A stretch of 64,000 nt of DNA from Candidatus Microthrix subdominans (GCA_016719385.1 JADJZA010000003.1:73380-137379), one strand, 5' to 3'; counted from the first letter of the stretch, positions 25,736 to 35,133 are shown. Made by a program: numbers and translations. Notes: generated from the sequence alone by a model not told the origin.

Positions 25736-26152
25736 ATGACGACCCCAGCACCATCCCGGCCTCGCCGGCGGGTCGGACCCACCCGCCAGGCGATCACCAA
25801 CAGCTTCGGAACCGACCCCAGGCTGGTGGGATCCGAACCCGACTACAGGTTCACGCTGGCCAACGAGCGCACGTACCTCGCCTGGATCCGCACGGCCCTC
25901 GCACTGGCGGCCGGCGGGCTGGGAACGATCACGGTGATCGATACATTTTACGGCCAGGAGTTATTGGGCCTCATGTTGCTCGGCCTCAGCTTCATCACCG
26001 CCGCCACCTCGTATCGGCGCTGGTCGGCCAACGAACGATCGATTCGCCTCGAGCGGCCGCTGCCCCCATCGATCCTCCCCCAGGTGATGACGATCGGCAC
26101 GGCGCTGGTGGCGATCGCTGCCAGCGTGCTCGTCATCGTGGGCAAGCTGTGA
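25736..26152 (+). CDS. YidH-family DUF202 membrane protein
   Basis: 138 residues. After a polar N-terminus comes FTLANERTYLAWIRTALALAAGG (landmarks LANERTYLAW and RTALAL), the DUF202 signature, and three transmembrane helices. ATG 25736 is the first good start after the divergent PCMT gene. Function unknown; similar proteins in yeast act on vacuolar polyphosphate (SPX/VTC partners), but the bacterial role is unproven. Overlaps the next DUF202 gene by GTGA. Confidence 0.85.
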   Translation: MTTPAPSRPRRRVGPTRQAITNSFGTDPRLVGSEPDYRFTLANERTYLAWIRTALALAAGGLGTITVIDTFYGQELLGLMLLGLSFITAATSYRRWSANERSIRLERPLPPSILPQVMTIGTALVAIAASVLVIVGKL

Positions 26153-26502
26153 GCCAGAAACCGCGGCTCGCCCCCGAACTGGACAAGCCGGGGCTTCAGC
26201 CCGAGCGGAACGCCCTGGCCTGGGAGCGCACCGCCATCTCGATGCTGCTGCTCGGCGTTGTGCTGGCACGAGCCGGATCGAAGGGCGGGCACTGGGCGAT
26301 CGCTCTGGCCGGGCTGGTTCAGACCGTGATCGGTTCGGCGGTGCTCGTCTGGGCCGGGTTCCATTACCGCCACCTGCACGGCCCGATCGAACACGGCGGG
26401 GACCGAGTGGTCCACCCGGGTGCGGCCCGAGCGGTCGGGTGGACCACGGTTGCGTTCACCGCCGTCAGCGTGGTGGTTGCGGTCGATCTGATCCTGAGCT
26501 GA
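26149..26502 (+). CDS. Second DUF202 membrane protein
   Basis: 117 residues from the GTG at 26149 that overlaps the upstream stop. PERNALAWERTAISMLLLG is the DUF202 signature and three hydrophobic segments follow. Bacterial DUF202 proteins commonly come as such adjacent pairs, suggesting a hetero-oligomer. Confidence 0.82.
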   Translation: MSQKPRLAPELDKPGLQPERNALAWERTAISMLLLGVVLARAGSKGGHWAIALAGLVQTVIGSAVLVWAGFHYRHLHGPIEHGGDRVVHPGAARAVGWTTVAFTAVSVVVAVDLILS

Positions 26503-26591
26503 CCGCCCGCAGGTCGGCCGACCTGTCGAGAATGGCGCACCACCTTCGGCCGCTCTCCCCGACGAGGAGGCTGAGCCGGTAGCGTGTCCGG

Positions 26592-26894
26592 GTGCTCCTC
26601 ATCGGAATCATCATCACAGGCATGGTCGTCGGCGCTGCGGCGCAGTTCATCCTCGGACGCGAAGGCGGCCAGGTCGACTGGACGATGGCCTTCGTCGCCG
26701 GCATCGCCGGATCGTTCATCGGCGGCCTGATCATCAACCTGATCAACGGCGACGGGCTCAAGCTCGGCCCGAGCGGGCTGATCGGTTCGCTGGTCGGCGC
26801 CCTCATCGTCACCGCCATCTGGCAGGCGGTGAACGCCAGGAAGGCGGCCGGCACCAAGTCGGTCGCTCCGGGGCGCACCAAAACGCAGCGCTAA
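26592..26894 (+). CDS. GlsB/YeaQ/YmgE family stress-response membrane protein
   Basis: 100 residues from GTG 26592. Three transmembrane helices with the family Gly patterns (GAAAQFILG, AGIAGSFIGGLI, GSLVGALIV). The family is called transglycosylase-associated, but its activity is unknown; it is often induced by envelope or acid stress. Ends in a basic tail. Confidence 0.85.
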   Translation: MLLIGIIITGMVVGAAAQFILGREGGQVDWTMAFVAGIAGSFIGGLIINLINGDGLKLGPSGLIGSLVGALIVTAIWQAVNARKAAGTKSVAPGRTKTQR

Positions 26895-26950
26895 GCGAAC
26901 GGCCGGGCCGCTACCCTCCCCTCGGGGTACCCACCAAGGGGGGAAACCAC

Positions 26951-28864
26951 GTGAGCGATCTCGATCCGCACCCGGCCAGCGGGTTCACCGAGGCGGCCAA
27001 CTCCGCCGCCGTCGTCAACTTCGACGACGAGGTCGACTTCGCAGCCGCTCGGCGCGGCCTGGTGGCGCAGCTGCCCGGCGGCCGGGTCGAACAGGACGGC
27101 AATGCCGTGTGGGACGTCGCCAGCCACGACTTTCTGCGCACCGATGAGGCGCCGCCTGCGACCGTGCATCCTGGCCTGTGGCGCCAGGGCCGCCTCAACT
27201 CCAATCACGGCCTGTTCGAGGTGGCCGACGGCGTGTGGCAGGCCCGCGGCTACGACATCTCCAACATCACCTTCATGGCGGCCGACTCCGGCTGGCTGAT
27301 AATCGACCCGCTCACCACCGAGGCGACCGCCGCCGCCTGCCTGGCCCTCGCCAACGACACCCTGGGCGAGCGACCGGTGACCGCTGTGATCTACACCCAC
27401 AGCCACGTCGACCACTTCGGCGGCGTGCTCGGCGTCACCACGGAGGACGCGGTCAACGCCGGCGACGTGCGCATCATCGCCCCCGACGGGTTCCTCGAGG
27501 AGGCGGTGAAGGAGAACGGCCACGCCGGGCCGATCATGTCGCGCCGGGCGCTGTACCAGTTCGGTCCGCTACTGGCCCCGGGCCCCCGGGGCCAGGTGGA
27601 CGCCGGGTTGGGTCAGGCGCTCCCCCTCGGGGCCTCCAACCTGTTGGCCCCCACCGAGACGATCGCCGCCACCGGCGAGGAGCTCAACGTCGACGGTATC
27701 CGCATCGTGTTCCAGAACACCCCCGACGCCGAGGCGCCAGCGGAAATGAACTTCTTCTTCCCCGACAAGTCGCTCTTGTGCCTGGCCGAGAACTGCACCC
27801 ACAACCTGCACAACCTGTATCCGATCCGCGGCGCCCAAACCCGAGACGCGCTCGCCTGGAGCAAATACCTCCAGGAGGCGCTGGTGATGTGGGGCGACCA
27901 CACCGACATCTGCTTCGCCAGCCACCACTGGCCACGCTTCGGCGGCGACGACGCCCGCGCGTTCATCGCCCTGCAACGCGACGTCTACCGCTGGATGCAC
28001 GACCAGACGCTGCGCTTGGCCAACCACGGCCACACCCCCGACGAGATCGCCGACGAACTCAGCCTGCCCGAGTGCTTCTCCCACCAGAGCCACGTGCAGG
28101 GCTACTACGGCACGGTCAGCCACAACGTGCGCTCGGTGTACAACCGCTACCTGGGTTGGTACGACGGCAACCCGGCCAACCTGCACCCGCTGCCCCCGGT
28201 CGAGGCCGCTGGTCGCTACGTCGAGATGATGGGCGGCGCCGACAATGTGATCGCGGGTGCCCGTCGGGCCTACTCGGAGGGCGAGTACCGCTGGGTGGCC
28301 CAGGTGCTCAACCACGTGGTCTTCGACGATCCCGCCAACGCCGAGGCGCGGCGGCTGTCCGCCGACGCGATGGAGCAGCTGGGCTACCAGTCCGAGTCGG
28401 CCACCTGGCGCAACGCCTACCTGTGGGGAGCCTTCGAACTGCGCCACGGCTCGCTCCAGCTCGGCCGTGCCCGCCAGCCGGCGATGGCCCGGGCGATGAC
28501 CGGCGACCTGCTGATCGATGCGATGGGCGTCCGCTTCAACCCGGCCAGGTTTCGGGATCGAGCCTCAATCCTGTGGCGGTTGACCGACCTGGACGAGACG
28601 CAGCTGATCGAGGTGAGCAACCACGCCATCTCGCAGCGGCGTCTCCCCCTCGATGCCGTGCCGGGCGGCGCCGGCGTCCCAGCGGTGGACGTGGTCGTCG
28701 GCCTCGATCGGGCGACGATGGTGACGATCACCGACGAGGCCGAGCGCTTCGGCCCGCTGGTCGACGACGGCACGATCACGATCGAGTCCGGCGACGCCGC
28801 GGTCGCCGCCGAGTTCCTTTCGGCCCTCGACGTGTTCCAGACCGCAAACATCATCGAGCCCTAG
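26951..28864 (+). CDS. Alkyl/aryl-sulfatase, metallo-beta-lactamase fold (SdsA/BDS1-type)
   Basis: 637 residues from GTG 26951. The di-zinc motif is THSHVDHFGG, with His150, His152, Asp154 and His155; NHGLFEVADGVWQARG and YDISNITFM before it, ENCTHNLHNLYPIRGAQTRD after it and the helical dimerisation domain plus C-terminal SCP2-like domain fit type III alkylsulfatases. These cleave primary alkyl sulfates such as SDS to alcohol and sulfate, usually in the periplasm, but no signal peptide is seen here. Third sulfatase in the window. Followed by the first 74-bp repeat array. Confidence 0.92.
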   Translation: MSDLDPHPASGFTEAANSAAVVNFDDEVDFAAARRGLVAQLPGGRVEQDGNAVWDVASHDFLRTDEAPPATVHPGLWRQGRLNSNHGLFEVADGVWQARGYDISNITFMAADSGWLIIDPLTTEATAAACLALANDTLGERPVTAVIYTHSHVDHFGGVLGVTTEDAVNAGDVRIIAPDGFLEEAVKENGHAGPIMSRRALYQFGPLLAPGPRGQVDAGLGQALPLGASNLLAPTETIAATGEELNVDGIRIVFQNTPDAEAPAEMNFFFPDKSLLCLAENCTHNLHNLYPIRGAQTRDALAWSKYLQEALVMWGDHTDICFASHHWPRFGGDDARAFIALQRDVYRWMHDQTLRLANHGHTPDEIADELSLPECFSHQSHVQGYYGTVSHNVRSVYNRYLGWYDGNPANLHPLPPVEAAGRYVEMMGGADNVIAGARRAYSEGEYRWVAQVLNHVVFDDPANAEARRLSADAMEQLGYQSESATWRNAYLWGAFELRHGSLQLGRARQPAMARAMTGDLLIDAMGVRFNPARFRDRASILWRLTDLDETQLIEVSNHAISQRRLPLDAVPGGAGVPAVDVVVGLDRATMVTITDEAERFGPLVDDGTITIESGDAAVAAEFLSALDVFQTANIIEP

Positions 28865-28913
28865 AACACCCTTACCACCACCCCACCCCACCCCACCCCC
28901 CACCCCCGAAGTC

Positions 28914-29110
28914 GGGAGCCCAAAGCGCGCTCAGACGGTCGTTTCCACTCCCGAGTTGCCGGCAGCACCCCCACCCTGCCCGAACCGGGGAGCCCAAAGC
29001 GCGCTCAGACGGTCGTCTGCACTCCCGAGTTGCCGGCAGCACCCCCACCCTGCCCGAACCGGGGAGCCCAAAGCGCGCCCAGACGGTCATCTGCACTCCC
29101 GAGTTGCCGG
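28914..29110 (+). repeat. Array A: 74-bp tandem repeats (about 2.7 copies)
   Basis: GGGAGCCCAAAGCGCG recurs at 28914, 28988 and 29062, exactly 74 bp apart, each unit closing with CTCCCGAGTTGCCGG. It begins about 50 bp after the alkylsulfatase stop, behind a CCCCA-rich run. The same 74-bp unit recurs at 30506. Together with the GntR operator it fills the 350-bp gap 28865-29215. Confidence 0.9.
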
Positions 29111-29156
29111 GGACGCATGCTGGCGCTAGGCCGGCCGACCGATATGCCGTCTTGTT

Positions 29157-29177
29157 TGTATCGCCACATTTGATACA
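29157..29177 (+). promoter_or_regulatory. Candidate GntR/YtrA operator
   Basis: Inverted repeat TGTATC-N9-GATACA, 39 bp before the start of the membrane-protein gene whose coupled partner is a GntR-family regulator. A nearby TTGTTT and TACATT could be -35/-10 boxes with a short spacer. Autoregulation is inferred. Confidence 0.45.
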
Positions 29178-29215
29178 TTGAGCGAACAACCCTAAGGGAC
29201 CAGCGAAGGAGCACG

Positions 29216-30103
29216 ATGGACACCGACGTTGCCTCCCTGTTCTGGTTCGCAGTTCCCGGCATCCTGGTGCCCGGAGTCCTGCTCGTCCTGGCGTTTCGAA
29301 GCCCGACCTGGAAGCAGATGACCCGCTGGGCCACGCAGGCGCAGGTCACGATCACCACGCACAACGACGACATGATCCGGGACCGACTCGGTCGAGCGCG
29401 TCGCTACCGGTCCCTGGTCAGCCTCCCCTTCTGGTGGATCTTCGCCCTTCCCACGATCCTGACGAAGCCCCTTCCCGGTTGGATTGACGGCGCCGCCTGG
29501 ATTCCGCTCACCGGGTACATGCTCGGCTCCATGTTGGCCGCCGTCTCACAGCCGGAAAAGCCAGGCAACGTCCGTGCCGCCGAGCTATCCCCCCGTTTAC
29601 CGTCCCGATACGCCCAACCCCGAGCCCGGCTGGCTCCGTGGCTCGTGCTGTCCACTGCCATTATCCTCTTCGGGCTGGCCAAAGCGTTTCCACCCATGTA
29701 TGCGTTGTCGGTGCGGGCGCAGGTCCCCCAACTGTTGACTGCAGTGGCGGTCGCCGCGCTGGCCGAGGTGGCGCTTCGGGTGATCGGGCGCCAACCCCAA
29801 ATGACCGGAAGCGCCACCAGGAGGGCGGCCGACGACGCGCTGCGGTCCACCGGCGCCACGGCAGCCGTCGCCTCGGCCATCATGATGTCGCTCATCACGC
29901 TCGGTTCGGCGATTCGAGTCTCGTTGGGTTCAGGGCAACGGGCCTGGGTGGGGTTGCCGGCGATGGTGATCGTCGGAGGACTCACCTACATCGTCTTCGC
30001 CGCCATCATCACTCAACAACCGTGGGCACCGACGTGGCGACGGCCGCTACAGCTCGCACCGAAGACCCACCCGGATCCGACCACGAAATCGGTCGGCGCA
30101 TGA
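29216..30103 (+). CDS. Multi-pass membrane protein encoded with a GntR regulator
   Basis: 295 residues, about seven to eight hydrophobic segments in two halves joined by a basic loop (PRLPSRYAQPRARLAP). AAGGAGC sits 3-9 nt before the ATG. No known family is recognised; size and partnership recall the DUF1648-type proteins that accompany YtrA regulators. Its stop overlaps the regulator start (ATGA). The pair is bracketed by arrays of the same 74-bp repeat. Confidence 0.65.
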   Translation: MDTDVASLFWFAVPGILVPGVLLVLAFRSPTWKQMTRWATQAQVTITTHNDDMIRDRLGRARRYRSLVSLPFWWIFALPTILTKPLPGWIDGAAWIPLTGYMLGSMLAAVSQPEKPGNVRAAELSPRLPSRYAQPRARLAPWLVLSTAIILFGLAKAFPPMYALSVRAQVPQLLTAVAVAALAEVALRVIGRQPQMTGSATRRAADDALRSTGATAAVASAIMMSLITLGSAIRVSLGSGQRAWVGLPAMVIVGGLTYIVFAAIITQQPWAPTWRRPLQLAPKTHPDPTTKSVGA

Positions 30104-30470
30104 TCATCACCGTCGATGCGGCAGCGGAGATTCCGCCCTATGCCCAGGTGCGCAGCCAGATACTGGATGCCATCGCCACCGGTGCGCTGCCACCTGGCAC
30201 CCGGCTGCCGACGATCCGTCAGCTGGCAGGCGACCTGGGGCTGGCAAACAACACCGTTGCCCGGGCCTACCGTGAGCTACTGGCCGACGGCGTGCTCGAG
30301 TCCGGGGTCGGCGAGGCACGTTCGTGCGCGACCAAGCGACCGACGTGGTGCCCGACGCCCGAACGCAGCGCCTCGAAGAACTGGTTCGCACCTACGTCGA
30401 CGGCGCCCGCTCCATCGGCGTGCCTAGGGACGAGATCGTCGGCGCGCTCGACCGAGCGCTGGGCTCGTAA
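30100..30470 (+). CDS. GntR family (YtrA subfamily) regulator, frameshifted
   Basis: The N-terminal winged helix is textbook GntR: PPYAQVRSQILDAIATGALPPGTRLPTIRQLAGDLGLANNTVARAYRELLADGVL (landmarks YAQVRSQI, LPTIRQLA, NTVARAYREL). After ESGVG the frame breaks; the expected continuation GTFVRDQATDVVPDARTQRLEEL ... ALDRALGS lies one base earlier and ends in TAA at 30468-30470. A single missing base near 30310 explains it. Corrected length is 123 residues, normal for YtrA regulators. Either a sequencing error or a recently inactivated regulator. Confidence 0.75.
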
Positions 30471-30505
30471 CGGGGACCGTCCGAGTTCACCAACACCCCC
30501 GAACC

Positions 30506-30625
30506 GGGGAGCCCACAGCGCGGTCTGACGGTCACCTGCACTCCCGAGTTGCCGGCAGCACCCCCACCCTGCCCGAACCGGGGAGCCCACAGCGCGCCCA
30601 GACGGTCACCTGCACTCCCGAGTTG
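30506..30625 (+). repeat. Array B: 74-bp tandem repeats (about 1.6 copies)
   Basis: GGGGAGCCCACAGCGCG at 30506 and 30580, 74 bp apart and in the same orientation as array A, followed by shorter GAGTTGGCAGTGC echoes to about 30660. Lies between the GntR gene and the convergent hydrolase. Confidence 0.88.
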
Positions 30626-30687
30626 GCAGTGCTTCCGGAGTTGGCAGTGCACCGGAGGTGGCGAGCGTCACCGAACGGTGGAGGGGG

Positions 30688-31371
30688 TCAGTTGGCGAAC
30701 TCGTTCAGCCGGTCGAGGATGGCGGTCATGGTGGGCTCGGCCTGGTCGGTGTCGAAGATGTTCTGGGCGTGAGCAGACCCGGGCAGAATGATCGCCTCAT
30801 TGTCGTCGCCCTCGGCGGTGTCTGCCATCTGGGTGGAGACGTCGGCCACCGGCTCGTCCTCGCTGGCGATGAACAGCTTCGGGGAGGCGCCCAGCCCGTC
30901 GACCACCGAGTTGGGCGACAACAAGATGATCTGATCGGGCAGGTCGGGCTGCTGGGAAACGAGTCCCATCGTCCCGCCGGCCCCTGCGCTCGCTCCGAGC
31001 AGCGCCACGTCGGCGATGTTGCGCTCCTCGTTGAGGTAGGTGACCGCAGCCTCGATGCCCTCGGGGCTGATGTCCTCGACCGCAACAACGGTGGCGTCCT
31101 GGGCGGCGATCGCCGTGGCCTGGTCCTCCCAGCTCGCAGCGTCGAACGCCGCACCGTGGGCGAGCACCACCCCGTAGCTGCCGTCGCCCCAGAGGACTGC
31201 CTCGCCGGCGCCGGTGTCGATTCGCTCGCCGCTGGTTGCGGCCGCAGCCCCGTTGGCGCTGTCACCGGAGGCTGTATCCCCGGAGCTCGCGTCGCCTGAG
31301 TCGCCGCAGGCCGCGCCGACGAGCGCAACGAGAACAAACAGGCCGAGGAATCTGAACCGGGAGCGTGACAT
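30688..31371 (-). CDS. Lipoprotein with alpha/beta-hydrolase domain
   Basis: 227 residues from ATG 31371. A lipoprotein signal peptide ends in LVGAAC, so the mature protein is lipid-anchored outside the membrane; a Ser/Gly/Asp/Ala linker (SSGDTASGDSANG) follows. The hydrolase core has VVLAHG, the nucleophile elbow GASAGAG, an acidic segment ASEDEPV and a His in GSAHAQN, giving a Ser-Asp-His triad. Substrate unknown, perhaps an ester at the cell surface. Confidence 0.8.
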   Translation of the reverse strand: MSRSRFRFLGLFVLVALVGAACGDSGDASSGDTASGDSANGAAAATSGERIDTGAGEAVLWGDGSYGVVLAHGAAFDAASWEDQATAIAAQDATVVAVEDISPEGIEAAVTYLNEERNIADVALLGASAGAGGTMGLVSQQPDLPDQIILLSPNSVVDGLGASPKLFIASEDEPVADVSTQMADTAEGDDNEAIILPGSAHAQNIFDTDQAEPTMTAILDRLNEFAN

Positions 31372-31475
31372 CGGACCAACGTACGGGCCGGTCAGCGCCG
31401 AGTTTGGTCGGGTGTTGGCCCAGGCCACGCCTGGCAGTCGGCCCGTCGGGCCCGCCCGAGTGCCAGGATCGGGCC

Positions 31476-33233
31476 GTGACCGCCATCGCCACCACCAGCC
31501 CGACGGGCACGAACGCCGCCCTGCGAAACGCCGCCCCGCTTCTGATCGGCGTGGCCCTGCTGATGGTGGGCAACGGGCTCAGCTCAACCCTCCTCGGCAC
31601 CCGGGCCGGACTGATCGGCTTCTCTCCGACCGTCATCGGCATCGTGTTGTCCGGCTACTACGTCGGGTTCGTGGTCGGCTCGATGACCACCCCCGGGGCG
31701 ATCGAGCGGGTGGGGCACGTGCGGGTGTTCGCCGGCCTGGCCTCGTTGGGTTCGGGCGCACTGCTGATTCACCTGGTCACTCCGGACGCCGTCACGTGGT
31801 TTGCGCTCCGTGCCGTCTCGGGGCTGTGCATCGCCGGCCTGTATGTCGTGTCCGAGACCTGGCTGAACGGCGCAGCGACCAACGAGTCGCGTGGCACGTT
31901 GCTCGCTACCTACATGGCGGTGGTTGGCGCCGGGGTGTTTTCCGGGCAGATGCTCTACGCAGCGTCCGATCCCGCCGGGGTAGGCGCGTTCGTGATGGCA
32001 TCGGTGCTGGTGTCATTGGCGGTAGTTCCCGTGTCGTTGGCCAGCTTCAAAGCCCCAGAGGCGCCGGAGCCGAGCCGCATGCCTTGGGGCCACCTCATCG
32101 AGGTAGCCCCGCTTGCCCCGGTTGGCGCGATCGCCTCGGGGTTTGTCGTCGCGGCCATGCTGAGCGGCGGGGTGGTGTACGCCGCCGAAGCGGGGCTGGA
32201 CCGCCAGGCCACCGGTGCGTTCATCGGAGCCGCGCTCCTGGGTGGCGTGGCCCTTCAGGTGCCGTTGGGCCGATGGTCGGACCGGGTCGACCGCCGCTTG
32301 GTAATCGCCGTCGCGACGGCGGGTGGGGCCGCTGCGAGCCTGGCTGTGGCCGTAGTGGGGCCGACCCACCGGTTGATCATCATCGCCCTCACCACCGTGG
32401 CCGGCGGCGCCACCTTCTCGCTGTACTCCCTCACGCTGGCGCACGCTAACGACTACTTGGACGATCACCTCACCGTTGCCGCCGGCGCCCGCATGGTGCT
32501 GTTGCAGGGCGTCGGAGCGATTGCCGGGCCGGTTGTCGGCGCGGCGTTGGTGGGCCGGGTGGGCCCGGGAGCACTGTTCGTCTCGATGGCCGTCGCCTAC
32601 AGCACCGCCGGACTCTTCGCCGTCGCGCGGATGTTCATCCGCGCTGCGGCGCCGGAAGAGGACCGCGCCGACTTCTCGCCCGTCGCCGTCGGCGGGGCCA
32701 CCGTGACCGGGTTCGAGGCCGACCTCGACGACCTGTACCCGGCGACCGGCGGGACGATCGAGCACAACGACGGCGCAGTGGGTTACCAGGAGCGCGGCCC
32801 GTTCGATCGCGACGCGGTCGTCCTGTTGGGCACGCCCCCGGGCCGAGACGTCGAATGGCGCAACGTGTTGGCGGCGCTTGCGTTCGACGGCTTCCGGGCG
32901 ATCACCGCCTGGACCGCAGATGACTTCACGCGTGCGCTGACGACCGAGGACGTGTTTGCGCTGCTGCGGCACTTGGAGCTGCCGTGGGCCTCCTACGTCG
33001 GCGCCGGACGGAGCGCCCTGCTGGTAGCCAGGCTGACCGTCCAACACCCGGACCGCACGAACGGCGTCCTCACCATTGTCGAGTCCGGTGAGGCCCCGCC
33101 GGAAGCGACCGGCGGCCCGTCGGTCGACGATCACGTCGCCATACTGGGGGTCGACGATTCGCTGTGGGACAACCCCGAGGCACTGGCCGACCGCATCGCC
33201 GAGTCGTTCCGCTACCGGTCGGCCACCCGCTGA
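31476..33233 (+). CDS. MFS transporter with C-terminal alpha/beta-hydrolase-like domain
   Basis: 585 residues from GTG 31476. Residues 1 to about 400 are twelve transmembrane helices of a YcaD-like major facilitator (LSGYYVGFVVGS, ETWLNGAATNESRGTLL, PLGRWSDRVDRR). The last 150 or so residues are soluble and read like a decayed alpha/beta hydrolase: a GYQERGPFDRDAVVLLG opening, a helix, and VGAGRSALL at the elbow position, though the usual G-x-S-x-G is not kept. I infer a fused regulatory or binding domain. Substrate unknown. Confidence 0.82.
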   Translation: MTAIATTSPTGTNAALRNAAPLLIGVALLMVGNGLSSTLLGTRAGLIGFSPTVIGIVLSGYYVGFVVGSMTTPGAIERVGHVRVFAGLASLGSGALLIHLVTPDAVTWFALRAVSGLCIAGLYVVSETWLNGAATNESRGTLLATYMAVVGAGVFSGQMLYAASDPAGVGAFVMASVLVSLAVVPVSLASFKAPEAPEPSRMPWGHLIEVAPLAPVGAIASGFVVAAMLSGGVVYAAEAGLDRQATGAFIGAALLGGVALQVPLGRWSDRVDRRLVIAVATAGGAAASLAVAVVGPTHRLIIIALTTVAGGATFSLYSLTLAHANDYLDDHLTVAAGARMVLLQGVGAIAGPVVGAALVGRVGPGALFVSMAVAYSTAGLFAVARMFIRAAAPEEDRADFSPVAVGGATVTGFEADLDDLYPATGGTIEHNDGAVGYQERGPFDRDAVVLLGTPPGRDVEWRNVLAALAFDGFRAITAWTADDFTRALTTEDVFALLRHLELPWASYVGAGRSALLVARLTVQHPDRTNGVLTIVESGEAPPEATGGPSVDDHVAILGVDDSLWDNPEALADRIAESFRYRSATR

Positions 33234-33392
33234 GAGCGACCGCTGCCTCCGGCGGCGGCGGGCCGACAAATTCGCTCGCCCGACCCAGCGTGGTGGGGTA
33301 GATTCGCCCACGTGAAGTGAGCAGCGCAACGACCCATGCCCGGTTCCTCCGGGCCGATGCCCCTCCCGGTACCACTCGTCGAAAGCCGCTTC

Positions 33393-35072
33393 ATGCCTGT
33401 TCATCCCCCAATTCGCCATGTCACCCTCACGGCGCGCAACCTGTCGGCCGAACGTGGCGGCATCGCCGTGCTCGACGCGATCGATCTGAGCGTCTCGACC
33501 GGCGACCGCCTCGGCATCGTCGGACCCAACGGTGTGGGCAAATCAACGCTGCTCGCCGCACTGTCGGGCTCCTTGCGCCCCGACTCCGGCACCGTGACGC
33601 CGGCTCCGCCCAACGCCAGCATCGCGCTGCTCGCCCAGGAACGGGAGCGCCGAACGGGCGAAACCGTACGGGCGATGCTGGCCCGGCGTTCGGGCACTGC
33701 CGAAGCCGAGGCGAGGTTTCAGGCGGCCACCGCCCTCCTCGCCGAGGGGAGGCCCGGCGCGGACGACGCCTACCAGGCGGCCTACGACCGTTGGATGGAG
33801 GTGGGCGCCGCAGACTTTCCGACCCGCTGCGTGGAGACCTGGGCCAGGCTCGGCCACAGCGCAGCGCTCCTCGATCAGGCGACTTCGACGTTGTCGGGTG
33901 GCCAAGCCGGTCGGGCAGCGCTGGCGTCGATCCTGCTCACGCGCGCCGACGTTGTCCTGCTCGACGAACCGACCAACGACCTCGACTTCGATGGTTTGGA
34001 CTTTCTTGAGGCCTACGTCGAAGGCAGCGACAGCGCCATCGTGATCGTCAGCCACGATCGCTCATTTCTGGAGCGGACGATCACCGGTGTGCTCGAACTG
34101 GACGAGCATGCCCACACCGGCTCGTATTTCGCCGGCGGATGGACCGGCTACCTGACCGAACGCGCCGTCGAGCGACGCCACGCCGAGCAGGCGTTTTCCA
34201 CCTACGACTCCACCCGCGCCGACCTGGTGCAGCGCGCCCAACGCACGCGCGACTGGGCCACCGACGGTGCCAGGCGCGCCGGGCGCAACCCCCGGGACGG
34301 CGACAAGTTCATCAAGGCCCACAACCTGGCCCAGAGCGAGAAGTTGGCTGGGAAGGCGGCCCGGCTGGACCGGGCCCTTGAGCGTCTCGATGTCGTCGAC
34401 AAGCCGTGGGAGGGCTGGGACCTGCGGATGAACCTGACGTCGACCGCTCGCAGCGGCGACATGGTGGCCATGCTGAGCCACGCCACGATCCGTCGCGACG
34501 ACTTCGTGCTTGGACCCGTTGACCTCGAGATCTCCTGGGCCGAACGGGTGGCGATCGTGGGGCCCAACGGATCGGGCAAGACCACCCTGTTGAACGCGCT
34601 TCTCGGGCGGCTTCCGCTCGAATCCGGCGAGTCCCGGCTGGGGCGGTCGGTCGTGGTCGGCGAGCTGAACCAGGCGCGCGATCAGTTCGGCGGCGACGAC
34701 GACGAGGGGGAGACCAACAGCAGTAGCCCCGCCACGCTGCTCGACGGCTTCATCAATGCCTCGGGCCTGGCGATCTCCGAGGCTCGGTCGTTACTGGCCA
34801 AGTTTGACCTCGGTGCGGGCGACGTCGAGCGACGCTCCGTCGAGCTATCGCCGGGTGAACGAACCAGGGCAGCGCTGGCGCTGTTGATGGCCCGACAGGT
34901 GAACTGCCTGGTGCTCGATGAGCCGACCAACCACTTGGACCTGCCCGCCATCGAACAGCTCGAGTCGGCGCTGGAGTCGTGGGATGGGACGCTGCTGCTG
35001 ATCACGCACGACCGCCGGTTTCTGGAGGCGATCGAGATCACCCGCACCGTCGACCTCGCCGACCTGTCGTGA
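33393..35072 (+). CDS. ABC-F family ATP-binding protein
   Basis: 559 residues from ATG 33393 (ATG 33336 is possible). Two ABC cassettes with no membrane segments: Walker A GPNGVGKST and GPNGSGKTT, signatures LSGGQ and LSPGER, Walker B VVLLDEPTNDLD and CLVLDEPTNHLD, separated by a charged linker of about 80 residues. ABC-F proteins act on the ribosome, either as translation factors or as antibiotic-resistance proteins; which applies cannot be told. Confidence 0.92.
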   Translation: MPVHPPIRHVTLTARNLSAERGGIAVLDAIDLSVSTGDRLGIVGPNGVGKSTLLAALSGSLRPDSGTVTPAPPNASIALLAQERERRTGETVRAMLARRSGTAEAEARFQAATALLAEGRPGADDAYQAAYDRWMEVGAADFPTRCVETWARLGHSAALLDQATSTLSGGQAGRAALASILLTRADVVLLDEPTNDLDFDGLDFLEAYVEGSDSAIVIVSHDRSFLERTITGVLELDEHAHTGSYFAGGWTGYLTERAVERRHAEQAFSTYDSTRADLVQRAQRTRDWATDGARRAGRNPRDGDKFIKAHNLAQSEKLAGKAARLDRALERLDVVDKPWEGWDLRMNLTSTARSGDMVAMLSHATIRRDDFVLGPVDLEISWAERVAIVGPNGSGKTTLLNALLGRLPLESGESRLGRSVVVGELNQARDQFGGDDDEGETNSSSPATLLDGFINASGLAISEARSLLAKFDLGAGDVERRSVELSPGERTRAALALLMARQVNCLVLDEPTNHLDLPAIEQLESALESWDGTLLLITHDRRFLEAIEITRTVDLADLS

Positions 35073-35104
35073 CGCGGGCCGCCCCGAGTGCCGTCGTGTC
35101 TCAT

Positions 35105-35133
35105 TTGGCAGACCTGAAAGTGATTCCTAATGT
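35105..35133 (+). promoter_or_regulatory. Promoter of lipoprotein gene 1
   Basis: TTGGCA (35105-35110), 17-nt spacer ending ATTCC, TAATGT (35128-35133). The same layout precedes both paralogs, which supports all three. The transcript would have a leader of about 92 nt. Confidence 0.7.

Noticed and set aside
28865..30660. Transposon with terminal repeats
   Set aside because: Repeats are direct and tandem, and no transposase lies between them.
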